A stretch of DNA of 64,000 nucleotides from Bowdeniella nasicola. GTDB taxonomy: Bacteria; Actinomycetota; Actinomycetes; Actinomycetales; Actinomycetaceae. The translations under genes and the position numbers were made by a program. Of the stretch, positions 54,187 through 62,593 are shown one piece after another. A model generated the notes under the pieces. The model ran no database searches. It was not told the DNA's origin and worked only from the letters and a program-made list of their open reading frames with translations. Position 1 is the first letter of the stretch. The number at the start of each line of letters is the position of its first letter. The stretch is from the NCBI GenBank assembly GCA_030537895.1, contig JAUNVA010000001.1, positions 1-64,000 on the forward strand, read 5' to 3'.

Positions 54187-54966
54187 ATGAAGATCGCGCG
54201 CTACACGCACCAGGACCACATCGCCTACGGCGTCCTCGACGGAGACGAGCTCGTCCAACTGAAATCTGACCCCCTGTTCGCGGGCTACGAGACCGTGAAC
54301 CGTCGCATCCCGCTCGCCGACGTGCGCCTCCTTTCACCGGTGATTCCCCGCTCCAAGGTGGTGGGGATCGGTAAGAACTATGCCGACCACGCGAGTGAGA
54401 TGGGCGGTGAGGTGCCAGCGGAACCGCTCATGTTCTTTGTGCCGAATACGGCGGTGATCGGACCCGATGACCCCATCGTGTTACCGGAGTGGGAATCCGA
54501 GGTTCACCACGAGGCTGAGCTCGCCGTCGTCATCAGTCGGCCCTGTCGCCACGTTCCCGTGAACCGCGCGGCCGAGGTGATCTTCGGGTACACGTGCGCG
54601 AACGATGTCTCCGCGCGCGGGGCACAACGTTCCGATCGCACGTGGGCGCGTGCCAAGGGCTTCGACACCTCCTGCCCGCTCGGCCCGTTCCTCGTCGTAG
54701 CGGAGGAACCGGGCGAGTTCTCGCCCGAAGACGCGGCGATCAGCGCTCGCGTCGACGGTGAGACACGTCAAAGCGCGCGCACCTGCGAGATGGTGTATTC
54801 GGTTGCCGAATTGATCTCTTACGTCTCCTCCGTCTGCTCACTCCTGCCCGGGGACGTCATTATGACAGGCACCCCTGCCGGAGTCGGTCCCCTGGAGGCG
54901 GGCCAGCGTGTCGAGGTGGAGATCGAAGGAATCGGGACCCTCACGAACCCGGTCGTTCGCCGCTAG
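54187..54966 (+). CDS. fumarylacetoacetate hydrolase family protein
   Basis: The 259-aa protein has the FAH-fold signatures VVGIGKNYADHASEMGG (about residues 59-75), the metal glutamates in WESEVHHEAELAVVI (about 102-116), NDVSARGAQRSDRTWARAKGFDTSCPLGPFLV and DVIMTGTPAGVGPLEAGQRVEVEIEGIG. Relatives hydrolyse or decarboxylate acylpyruvates or 2-hydroxyhepta-2,4-dienedioate; the substrate is unknown. An FAH gene close to gltX is also the mycobacterial arrangement. Confidence 0.88.
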   Translation: MKIARYTHQDHIAYGVLDGDELVQLKSDPLFAGYETVNRRIPLADVRLLSPVIPRSKVVGIGKNYADHASEMGGEVPAEPLMFFVPNTAVIGPDDPIVLPEWESEVHHEAELAVVISRPCRHVPVNRAAEVIFGYTCANDVSARGAQRSDRTWARAKGFDTSCPLGPFLVVAEEPGEFSPEDAAISARVDGETRQSARTCEMVYSVAELISYVSSVCSLLPGDVIMTGTPAGVGPLEAGQRVEVEIEGIGTLTNPVVRR

Positions 54967-56132
54967 GCGGAGCGGACCGCCTCGACGATCCGGCGAGCGG
55001 CCTCGTGCACGTTGTCCGGACTCATCGCGAGGTTCACTCGCGCGAAGCCGGGGGCGCCACACGCAGCCCCGTCATTCACGATGACACGAGCCCGCGTCGC
55101 CAAGAATTCCCCCGGTGCTTCGATCCCGTAGGGGCGCAGATCCACCCAGGCGAGGTAGGTCCCCTGCGCGGGAGCGTGTACTGCCTCGGGCAGGCCCGTC
55201 GCAATGAGGTCGGCAAAGAGGTCCCGGTTATTGCGCAGCACTTCGCGCACGTCGTCGAGCCATGCGTCGCACTCCGTGTAGGCACTCACCGCGCAGGCAA
55301 CACCGAGCGGGCTTGCCAGGTGTTCGTAGCGCTCCACCCAGGGCTCCAAGGCGGCCGCGTCGGCGTCGTTGGAGACGATCATCTGCGCGCATTTCAATCC
55401 CGGAATGTTCCATCCCTTCGAGTTCGAGATGGCGGTCAGGGTGTGTGCAGCACTCGCCTGGCTGAGGGAGGCGTACGGGACGTGCGTACAGGACTCCTCC
55501 AGAACGACGGGTGCGTGGATCTCATCGGCGAAAACGCGGGCGCCCCTCGCGCTCACGACCTGTTCCACTTCGCGCAGCTCGGCGCGAGTGAGGACGCGTC
55601 CTACGGGGTTCCACGGGTTACACAAGATCAGAAGGCCACCCTCGCTCAGGGCCGCATCGATTCTGGAGATATCGAGGCGGTAATGTCCAGCCTCATCGCG
55701 GAGTCCAGGGACCTCGATGATACGGCGGCCAAAGAGCGAGGGAAGGGTGAGAAACGGCATGTAGTTCGGCGTCGGGACAACGACGGGGGCGCCCTCCGCG
55801 AGGCCGTGCGTGATCGCCGCCTGCAGCGCCGTGAGGACATCGGGGAAGAGGCGCACGGCGCTCGACTCGATCGACCAGTCGTGAGCGCGGCGGTACCACG
55901 TGGCCGTGGCCTCTTTGGCGGCCTCGGCTAGGGGTGCGGGTAGGTAGCCGAAGGTTCCTGCGGCGACGTGGCTCGTAATGGTGCGGGCGATGGGCGGAGC
56001 AATCCCGAAGTCCATCTCCGCGATCCATGCACCGATCGCATCTGGGTCGAGGGACCACTTCCGGGTGCCGCGGGCGACCATGGCCTCGGCACTGTAATCG
56101 GAGAAATCACCGAATGGGGAGCTGGGAGTCAC
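54963..56132 (-). CDS. MalY/PatB-type PLP aminotransferase (cystathionine beta-lyase family)
   Basis: This fold-type I PLP protein of 389 aa has the MalY start DYSAEAMVARGTRKWSLDPDAIGAWIAEMDFGIAPPI, LLILCNPWNPVGRVLTRAEL (about residues 170-189), FADEIHAPVVLE and the PLP lysine in TAISNSKGWNIPGLKCA (about 238-254). Such enzymes act as C-S lyases on cystathionine or cysteine conjugates, or as transaminases. GTG 56132 is preferred, with GAAGGG 6-7 nt upstream; the frame stays open to a TTG at 56180 that lies under the hrpB promoter. The stops of this gene and the FAH gene interlock. Confidence 0.87.
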   Translation of the reverse strand: MTPSSPFGDFSDYSAEAMVARGTRKWSLDPDAIGAWIAEMDFGIAPPIARTITSHVAAGTFGYLPAPLAEAAKEATATWYRRAHDWSIESSAVRLFPDVLTALQAAITHGLAEGAPVVVPTPNYMPFLTLPSLFGRRIIEVPGLRDEAGHYRLDISRIDAALSEGGLLILCNPWNPVGRVLTRAELREVEQVVSARGARVFADEIHAPVVLEESCTHVPYASLSQASAAHTLTAISNSKGWNIPGLKCAQMIVSNDADAAALEPWVERYEHLASPLGVACAVSAYTECDAWLDDVREVLRNNRDLFADLIATGLPEAVHAPAQGTYLAWVDLRPYGIEAPGEFLATRARVIVNDGAACGAPGFARVNLAMSPDNVHEAARRIVEAVRSA

Positions 56133-56170
56133 GGTGGTGCCCTTCGTGCTGACGAGTACGTGATGTGGAC

Positions 56171-56176
56171 TACCGT
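56171..56176 (+). promoter_or_regulatory. -10 box of hrpB (leaderless)
   Basis: TACCGT ends 6 nt before ATG 56183, in the 50-bp divergent gap to the MalY-like gene. Confidence 0.5.
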
Positions 56177-56182
56177 ACAAGT

Positions 56183-58654
56183 ATGAGGTCCTACGGTGAG
56201 GTCGTTGCGTTAAGCGAATTACCGTGCGCGCGTCTCGCCCCCGAGCTATACGGGGTGCCGCGGGCGGTTATCGTCGCCCCACCGGGGGCTGGCAAGACCA
56301 CGCTCGCCCCCGTGATCGCGGCCGATCAGTGGGCACGGGCGGGCCGAATCGTCGTCGCCGAACCTCGACGAATCGCCGTGCGTGCCGCCGCCCGACGGCT
56401 CGCCCACCTGCTGGGGGAGAGCGTGGGGGAACGGGTCGGCTATACGATCCGCGGCGAATCTCGCACCAGCGCAAAGACCCGGGTGGAATTTGTGACGACC
56501 GGGGTACTCGTGCGCCGTCTCCTTTCCGATCCCGAACTTTCGGGCGTCAGTGCCGTCATCCTCGACGAAGTACACGAGCGTTCCCTCGACGCAGATCTCG
56601 CGCTCGCGTTTTGCCTCGATGTAGCCGACCTGCGTGACGATCTCGCTCTATGGGCGATGTCAGCCACCCTTGAGGGGGCCGCCTTCACCTCCCTCATGGA
56701 CGGCGAACAGGACGCGCGCGAAGTCCACGCCGATGTGCGGGCTCACCCCCTTGAGGTGCGCTACGCCCCACCGCCCGCACAGGTCCAGGCGTTCGATTCT
56801 CGCGGCGCCACTGCGTCCTTCCTCTCGCACGTGGCGCGTCAGGCGCTGGCCGCGTCTCAGGAGGTTAGCCCCGGCAGTGTGCTCGTCTTTGTGCCCTCGG
56901 TGCGCGATGTCGAAACCGTCGTCGGCGCCGCCCGCGCGCAGGCTCCCGCAGGACTCGAGGTGCTAGCCCTGCACGGTTCGCTTCCGAGCCGAGCCCAAGA
57001 CCATGCGCTCGCGGGCAGTACTCAGCCCCGTATCGTTGTCGCCACGTCGGTGGCCGAAACAGGCTTGACTGTTCCTGGGGTGCGCGCCGTCGTCGACTCG
57101 ACCCTCGCGCGCCAACCACGCTACGACGCGCAGCGCGACACCCCGAGCCTCGTCACTGTGCGCACCTCTCAGGCGAGCGCCGAACAGCGCGCGGGCCGGG
57201 CTGCGCGCCTCGGACCGGGCCTCGCCGTACGCCTCATCGCGCCCCAGGATTTCGCGACGTTGCGGCGCACCGACCCGCCCGAGGTGCACACCGCCGACCT
57301 CACGGGAGCCGCCCTCGCCCTCGCCGCCTGGGGGGATCCTCGTGCCGTGTCCTCGCGCCTGCTTGACAATCCCCCGGCCCCCGCCTTCGAGCGTGCCCGC
57401 GAGGTACTTGCGGGGCTCGGCGCCCAACGAAGCGACGGGAGCCTCACCCCGCTCGGCGAGCGGCTCGCCCGCGCTCCGGTCCCACCCCGGCAGGGGGCGG
57501 CCCTCTTCGCCGCGGCGCCCCTCATGGGCGCGGACCGTGCCGCGCGTCTCACCGCTCGTCTGGCCTCCGACCAACGTCCGTGCGGCGGCGATGCCCGCAC
57601 TCTGCGACGCATGGGGGAGGAGGGGCGCACGGCAGCCCGACTGCGTCGCCTCACCCCGAAGGAGCGAGGCCGTGGTGCCTGGAATGATGACGACGCCCTC
57701 GCCGTCCTGATAGCGCTCGCTCATCCCGGCTTCATCGCCCGGTTGCGGTCCGGCTCCCAGACGCGCTATCTCACCGCGTCGGGAATCGGGATCGAACTTG
57801 CACGAGACTCCCCGCTCATCGGCTCGACCTGGCTCGCCGTCGCCGAGATCCAAAAGCTCACGACGACGACGCTGGTGCGGCTGGCCGCCCCGCTCGCGGA
57901 GGAGCACCTCACCCTGGTGGGGCGCCACCTCCTGCGCGAGCATACCCACCACGAGTTCGCTGGCGGGCGGGTGCGGGCGTGGCGAGTGAGCAGCCTGGGG
58001 GCGATCGTGCTGCACGAGGAGCCGACGGCGGTTGACCCGGGGGTGGGGGAGCGTCTGGCACGGGACGCCATCCGAGATCTCGGGTGGCACGTCGCCCCCA
58101 AGGCCACCCAGGCGAACGCGGATCTGTTCGCCCGCCTTGCGGCGCTCCGAGGCCACCTCGGCGCTCCGTGGCCCGACCTCAGCGACGACGCGGTGCGCGC
58201 CCAGACGAGCCTTGCCGCCACGTGCGTGGCCCGCCTCGCCGATGGGCGCAGTGTGCGCCCGAGCGACGTCAAGGCCGATATCCTCGCCGCACTGCCGTGG
58301 CCGGAGGCAGCCCGGCTCGACGAGCTTGCCCCGACGCGGGTGCGCATCCCCTCCGGGCGGGAGGTTCCCGTCGACTATGAGGGGGCGGGGCCGCGGATCG
58401 GTGCGAAACTCCAGGAGTTCTTCGGTGCACAGCGCGGCCCGCGCATCTTGGGTACGCCCGTCACGATCGAGCTGTATGCCCCCAATGGTGCCATTCTGGC
58501 GACAACGGCGGACCTCGCGAGCTTCTGGACGGGCGCGTATCCGCAGGTGCGTGCTGAGATGAGGGGCCGCTACCCGAAGCATCCGTGGCCCGCCGATCCG
58601 GCTACGGCGACGCCGACGGCGCTCACGTCTCGGGCGTTGCGGCAACGCGGTTAG
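56183..58654 (+). CDS. hrpB: ATP-dependent RNA helicase HrpB
   Basis: A DEAH-box helicase of 823 aa with Walker A IVAPPGAGKTTLAPVI (about residues 29-44), VAEPRRIAVRAAARRLA (Ia), DEVHERSLDADLALAF (DEAH, about 127-142), MSATLEG, and VATSVAETGLTVPGVRAVVDSTLARQPRYD plus QASAEQRAGRAARLGPG in the second domain. The HrpB C-terminal domain ends with FWTGAYPQVRAEMRGRYPKHPWPADP, a diagnostic signature. The cellular role in actinobacteria is not established. ATG 56183 follows the TACCGT box; GTG 56165 is in frame but upstream of it. Confidence 0.94.
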   Translation: MRSYGEVVALSELPCARLAPELYGVPRAVIVAPPGAGKTTLAPVIAADQWARAGRIVVAEPRRIAVRAAARRLAHLLGESVGERVGYTIRGESRTSAKTRVEFVTTGVLVRRLLSDPELSGVSAVILDEVHERSLDADLALAFCLDVADLRDDLALWAMSATLEGAAFTSLMDGEQDAREVHADVRAHPLEVRYAPPPAQVQAFDSRGATASFLSHVARQALAASQEVSPGSVLVFVPSVRDVETVVGAARAQAPAGLEVLALHGSLPSRAQDHALAGSTQPRIVVATSVAETGLTVPGVRAVVDSTLARQPRYDAQRDTPSLVTVRTSQASAEQRAGRAARLGPGLAVRLIAPQDFATLRRTDPPEVHTADLTGAALALAAWGDPRAVSSRLLDNPPAPAFERAREVLAGLGAQRSDGSLTPLGERLARAPVPPRQGAALFAAAPLMGADRAARLTARLASDQRPCGGDARTLRRMGEEGRTAARLRRLTPKERGRGAWNDDDALAVLIALAHPGFIARLRSGSQTRYLTASGIGIELARDSPLIGSTWLAVAEIQKLTTTTLVRLAAPLAEEHLTLVGRHLLREHTHHEFAGGRVRAWRVSSLGAIVLHEEPTAVDPGVGERLARDAIRDLGWHVAPKATQANADLFARLAALRGHLGAPWPDLSDDAVRAQTSLAATCVARLADGRSVRPSDVKADILAALPWPEAARLDELAPTRVRIPSGREVPVDYEGAGPRIGAKLQEFFGAQRGPRILGTPVTIELYAPNGAILATTADLASFWTGAYPQVRAEMRGRYPKHPWPADPATATPTALTSRALRQRG

Positions 58655-58666
58655 ACTGAAGCCATC

Positions 58667-60172
58667 ATGACTAGTACTGACAGCGGCGCTCAGCCGGTTC
58701 GTGTTCGTTTCTGCCCCTCGCCCACCGGAACCCCACACGTCGGGATGGTGCGTACCGCTCTCTTCAACTGGGCGTATGCGCGTCACACTGGCGGAACATT
58801 TGTGTTCCGGATCGAAGATACCGATGCGAAGCGAGATTCCGAAGAGTCCTTCGACCAGATCCTTGACTCCCTGACTTGGCTCGGTCTGGACTGGGACGAA
58901 GGGGTCGGGGTGGGGGGCCCGCACGGCCCCTACCGCCAGTCCGAACGGATGGAGATCTATCACGACGTCGCGAAGCGGCTGCTCGAGTCTGGCCACGCTT
59001 ACGAGTCCTTCTCCACCCCCGAGGAGGTGGAGGCTCGCCACCGCGCGGCGGGGCGCAGCCCGAAACTCGGTTACGACGGTTATGACCGCGACCTGACCGA
59101 GGAGCAGAAGGAGGCGTTCCGTGCCGAGGGACGCGAACCCGTCATCCGCATGCGGATGCCCGATGAGGACATCACGTTCACCGACGTCGTGCGCGGTGAG
59201 GTGACGTTCAAGGCCGGCTCAATCCCCGACTACGTGATCGTGCGGGCGAACGGCGACCCGCTCTACACGCTCGTGAATCCCGTCGACGACGCCCTCATGG
59301 AGATCACCCACGTGCTGCGCGGTGAGGACCTGCTGTCCTCGACACCGCGCCAGATCGTCCTGTACCGGGCCCTGATTGAGCTTGGCATCGCCCGAGAGAT
59401 CCCCGTCTTTGGGCACCTGCCCTACGTGATGGGGGACGGCAACCGGAAGCTCTCGAAACGAGACCCGGAATCCAACCTCCTGCTGCACCGCGAGAACGGC
59501 ATGATCCCCGAGGGGTTGCTGAACTACCTCGCACTGCTCGGCTGGTCGATCGCCCCGGACCGCGACCTCTTCACTAAGGACGAGATGGTGGCGGCCTTCG
59601 ACATCGCCGATGTGAACCCCAACCCGGCGCGGTTCGACATCAAAAAGTGCACCGCGATCAATGCCGAGCACGTGCGCATGCTCGAGCCCGCCGACTTCCG
59701 AGAGCGCTGCGTGCCCTATCTGCACGCGGCCGGGCTCGTCGAGGCCTCGGCCTTCGAGGAGCTCCCCGAGCGGGAGGCCGAGATCCTCACCGAGGCGGCG
59801 CCGCTCGTGCAGACTCGTGTGCAACTGCTCGGCGAGGTCGTCGGGATGATGGGGTTCCTGTTCATCGACGGTGCGGACCTCAGCTACGACGAGAAGGCTC
59901 TCGGCAAGCTGAAGCCCGAGGCGCCCCAGGTGCTGCAGAGCGCGCTGCGGGTGCTCGACTCTGTGGAGTGTGCGGCCGAGCCGCTCCAAGAAGCGCTCCG
60001 TTCCGCCCTTGTCGAGGGGCTGGGAATCAAGCCGCGCTTCGCGTTCGCGCCGCTGCGCGTCGCCATCACCGGCCGGCAGGTCTCACCGCCCCTGTTCGAG
60101 TCCATGGAGATCCTCGGGCAGGAAGAATGCGCCGCCCGGCTTCGCGCCCTCGCGGAGCGGCTGGACGCCTAA
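58667..60172 (+). CDS. gltX: glutamyl-tRNA synthetase
   Basis: A class I aminoacyl-tRNA synthetase of 501 aa. The HIGH-like [27 protein letters not shown] is at about residues 18-44, [16 protein letters not shown] follows, and [12 protein letters not shown] is the KMSKS equivalent (about 261-272). It is probably the non-discriminating type that also charges tRNA-Gln, as in most actinobacteria; this cannot be proved from the sequence. TAGACT at 58652-58657 lies 9 nt before the ATG. It is directly followed by tRNA-Gln and tRNA-Glu, its own substrates. Confidence 0.96.
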   Translation: MTSTDSGAQPVRVRFCPSPTGTPHVGMVRTALFNWAYARHTGGTFVFRIEDTDAKRDSEESFDQILDSLTWLGLDWDEGVGVGGPHGPYRQSERMEIYHDVAKRLLESGHAYESFSTPEEVEARHRAAGRSPKLGYDGYDRDLTEEQKEAFRAEGREPVIRMRMPDEDITFTDVVRGEVTFKAGSIPDYVIVRANGDPLYTLVNPVDDALMEITHVLRGEDLLSSTPRQIVLYRALIELGIAREIPVFGHLPYVMGDGNRKLSKRDPESNLLLHRENGMIPEGLLNYLALLGWSIAPDRDLFTKDEMVAAFDIADVNPNPARFDIKKCTAINAEHVRMLEPADFRERCVPYLHAAGLVEASAFEELPEREAEILTEAAPLVQTRVQLLGEVVGMMGFLFIDGADLSYDEKALGKLKPEAPQVLQSALRVLDSVECAAEPLQEALRSALVEGLGIKPRFAFAPLRVAITGRQVSPPLFESMEILGQEECAARLRALAERLDA

Positions 60173-60206
60173 CGCGGGCGGGTGAGGTCTCTCACGAGCC
60201 GGAGAT

Positions 60207-60235
60207 TTGTCGGAGCGAGAGGCCTCGGGTAACGT
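60207..60235 (+). promoter_or_regulatory. promoter of the tRNA-Gln/tRNA-Glu cluster
   Basis: TTGTCG (60207-60212) and TAACGT (60230-60235) are separated by exactly 17 bp. This is the best -35/-10 pair seen in the window. Transcription should start near 60242, just before the hairpin at 60244. Confidence 0.65.
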
Positions 60236-60243
60236 AGCAGTTC

Positions 60244-60287
60244 GGTTGGTGATCCGGTAATACTTCGCCGTGAACCGGTCACCAACC
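60244..60287 (+). promoter_or_regulatory. leader hairpin before tRNA-Gln
   Basis: GGTTGGTGA (60244-60252) pairs with TCACCAACC (60279-60287). An inner CCGGT/ACCGG stem follows after a one-base bulge. There is no T-run, and tRNA-Gln begins 6 nt later. It may mark a 5' processing site for the tRNA precursor or be a weak terminator for gltX. Confidence 0.45.
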
Positions 60288-60292
60288 ACCCT

Positions 60293-60364
60293 TGGGGTAT
60301 GGTGTAATCGGCAGCACGACTGATTCTGGTTCAGTTAGTCTAGGTTCGAGTCCTGGTACCCCAG
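60293..60364 (+). tRNA. tRNA-Gln (anticodon CUG)
   Basis: The acceptor stem is TGGGGTA/TACCCCA, the anticodon arm ACTGA-TTCTGGT-TCAGT gives CUG, and the T arm is AGGTTCGAGTCCT. CCA is not encoded. 72 nt. Confidence 0.95.
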
Positions 60365-60431
60365 CGATCGGAAGCTTTCCGCCTCGATTTGGAGCTGGTC
60401 TCCAATCCGGGTAGTCTCTTCCAGTCAGCTA

Positions 60432-60504
60432 GCCCCCATCGTCTAGTGGCCTAGGACGCCGCCCTCTCACGGCGGTAACGCCGGTTCGAATCCGGCTGGG
60501 GGTA
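60432..60504 (+). tRNA. tRNA-Glu (anticodon CUC), copy 1
   Basis: The acceptor stem is GCCCCCA/TGGGGGT, the anticodon loop CCTCTCA gives CUC, and the T arm is CCGGTTCGAATCCGG. CCA is not encoded. 73 nt. Identical to copy 2. Confidence 0.95.
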
Positions 60505-60531
60505 CGAACAGTCCCGATCAGGGGATCAACG

Positions 60532-60604
60532 GCCCCCATCGTCTAGTGGCCTAGGACGCCGCCCTCTCACGGCGGTAACGCCGGTTCGAATCCGGCTGGG
60601 GGTA
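60532..60604 (+). tRNA. tRNA-Glu (anticodon CUC), copy 2
   Basis: Base-for-base identical to the copy starting exactly 100 nt upstream. It is followed by the cluster terminator 7 nt downstream. Confidence 0.95.
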
Positions 60605-60610
60605 CAGCAG

Positions 60611-60642
60611 CCTCCGTGCCCACCCCGGCACGGAGGTTTTTT
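60611..60642 (+). terminator. Rho-independent terminator of the tRNA cluster
   Basis: A perfect 10-bp stem CCTCCGTGCC/GGCACGGAGG has a 6-nt loop and is followed by six T residues. Confidence 0.93.
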
Positions 60643-60684
60643 GCTCCCGGGCGGCCGCACGCGGCCTGCTCGGTGCGGTCGCGC

Positions 60685-61170
60685 CTAGGACAGTTCCTCG
60701 CGGGAGGTCAGGTAGGTCAGGACCGCGCGCACGCGCCGGTTGTCCTCCCCGACCGGCAGCCCGAGCTTCACGAAGACCGCAGCGACGTACTTGGCGACCG
60801 CCCCGGCGGAGACCACGAGGCGCTCGGCGATCTGCGCGTTCGACAGTCCCTCCGCCATGAGCGAGAGCACCTCACGTTCGCGCGGCGTGAGCGTCGCGAG
60901 CGGCCCCGACCGAGCGCGGGCTAGGCGGCGGGCCACCTCCGGGTCGACGACGACGCCGCCCGCCGCGACCACCTCGAGTGAGCGCAGGAAATCCGCGACC
61001 CGTGCCACCCGGTCCTTCAGCAGGTAGCCGAACCCACCGGCGTCGCTCTCGAGCAGGCGCGAGGCGTAGGCGGGAGCCACGTATTGGGAGACGACGACGA
61101 TCGCGAGGCCGGGGTGCTCGGCGCGCAATTCGAGGGCGGCGTCCAGGCCGTCCGTGCCCATCCCCGGCGG
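60685..61170 (-). pseudogene. 5'-truncated LuxR-family response regulator
   Basis: The C-terminal half is intact. The receiver part runs from PPGMGTDGLDAALELR to KDRVARVADFL, and the HTH is TPREREVLSLMAEGLSNAQIAERLVVSAGAVAKYVAAVFVKLGL. The receiver domain begins abruptly at the M-P-P-G-M-G-T-D-G-L loop: the first 50-60 residues, including the phospho-acceptor aspartate, are missing. Beyond 61170 the DNA belongs to a permease in the opposite orientation. An open frame continues to 61200, but those codons are not regulator sequence. It is probably non-functional as a two-component regulator unless the break is an assembly error. Confidence 0.75.
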
Positions 61171-61180
61171 CGCCTGGATG

Positions 61181-62400
61181 TTCCGCGAGCGGGCCGCCAA
61201 CCCGCCGGCGGAGTTCGTTCGCCTCGTCGCCGAGTCATCCTTCGCGACCGGAGAGGCGGTCGGGGAATTCGCACATTTTTACGTCAACCTCACGGTCATC
61301 GCGATCGCCCTGCTGGTGGTCCCTATCCTCGGACTCGGCGGCGCCGCCGCCCGACTCGGTGCGTCCGGCCGGGCCCGCCGCCTCGCATCCCTCCGGCTCA
61401 TCGGAATGACGGGAGGGGAGGTCGTGCTCATGTCCATCATCGAGACGATCGTCCTCGCCGCCATCGGTGCCGTCCTGGGCGCGGGCCTCTACCTGGTAAG
61501 CCTGCCGGCCTGGCGGGCGGTGAGTTTCCACCACACCGCGATCTCTCCCGGCGAGATGGTCGTGCCCTGGCCGCTCGGGCTCGCCATTGTCGCCGCGATC
61601 GTGGTGCTCGCTGTCCTCTTGACGGTCCTCGAGCTCCGGCGGGTGCGGATCAGCCCGCTCGGCGTCGCTCACCGCCACACCGCGCCGGCGCTGCGCTCCT
61701 GGCGAGTCTTCCTGCTGCTGGCTGCCGCCGCCGGCTTCTACCTGCTCTCCTCCGGGGTGCGCATCTCGAGTGCTGACCTCACGGTCTTCCTCATCCTCGG
61801 CGCCGGAATCGCCGTCGTCGTCGGCGCGATTAACCTCGGGGCCCGTGGCTGATCCAGCTCGTCGCGCACCTGTTCGTGCGGACCGGTAACCCCGGGCGGC
61901 TGCTCGCGATGCGCCGACTCCTCGCGGAGCCCAAGGCCGCGTGGCGGAACGTCTCCGCCCTCGCGATCCTCGGCCTCGTCGCGGCCTTCGGGTTCGCGAT
62001 GCCCGACAACCCGGTCGCCATCCCGACGAGTTCGACCGCATGCTGATCGGTGACGTGCGCACGGGGACCTTCGTGACCTTCGGGGTCGGCCTCGTGCTCG
62101 CCGCAACGGCCACCCTCATCAACCAGGCGTCCGCGACGGTCGACCGGGCCCGCGAGACGGTGGCACTCACCCGCATGGGGACGCCGCGCTCCGTCTTCGG
62201 GGCGGCGCGCCTACGGCAGGTCATGCTTCCGCTCGTCTCGACGCTCCTCGTGTCCTTCCCCCTCGGCTTCTTCCTGGCCATGCCGTTCCTCACCAGCGCC
62301 GCGGCGAATCCCTCGGCAGGCAAGATCGCGATGCTCGCGAGCCTGGGGTCGCGGCGCTGGTGCTCTGCGCGCTGGCCGCCCTCGCGTGCCGCCCAGGCGA
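61181..62400 (+). pseudogene. frameshifted FtsX-like ABC transporter permease
   Basis: Permease sequence is spread over three reading frames. Part one is 61181-61852: MFRERAAN..., LASLRLIGMTGGEVVLMSIIETIVLAAIGAVLGAG and LAIVAAIVVLAVLLTVLELRRVRISPLGV. Part two, after a -1 shift near 61838, contains PWLIQLVAHLF and NPGRLLAMRRLLAEPKAAWR. Part three, after a shift near 62027, runs from DEFDRMLIGDVRTGTF to LVSFPLGFFLAMPFLTSAA. A last shift near 62352 restores VAALVLCALAALACRP, the usual C-terminus. Each shift equals one missing base, at least two of them in G/C runs. The N-terminus may also be truncated at the regulator junction. Intact relatives work with an ATPase and a two-component system; none is present. 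Confidence 0.78.
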
Positions 62401-62439
62401 GGGCGGGATCCCCGCGGCCCACACCCGCCAAACCCCCAG

Positions 62440-62493
62440 GGCGGGGGGGGGACGCGGGGGCGGGGGGGGGGGGGGCCGCCCCCCCCCCCCCCG
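62440..62493. repeat. G14-CCG-C14 low-complexity tract
   Basis: A G-rich stretch with runs of G8-9 and G5 leads into 14 consecutive G (62462-62475), then CCG, then 14 consecutive C (62479-62492). The two runs can fold on each other as a hairpin. It lies between the broken permease and the next glycosyltransferase. A sequencing or assembly artefact is the simplest reading; a phase-variable tract is possible. Confidence 0.8.
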
Positions 62494-62593
62494 CCTCGGT
62501 GGTCGACCGGAACCGGCAGATATCGCGCCGGGCGTGCGGGAGCGGCCGCGGCGCGCGAGCGACGCTGCTGCGGGAGCGTGCGAGACTGGGGGT

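Noticed and set aside
56963..59041. 692-codon minus-strand open frame across hrpB and gltX
   Set aside because: It is antisense to two well-supported genes. Its composition (Arg/Gly/His-rich) is that of a high-GC shadow frame.
62360..62593. N-terminal extension of the last glycosyltransferase through the G/C tract
   Set aside because: The extended frame encodes Gly/Pro/Arg runs and the FtsX C-terminus. The GT4 fold starts at the ATG at 62594.
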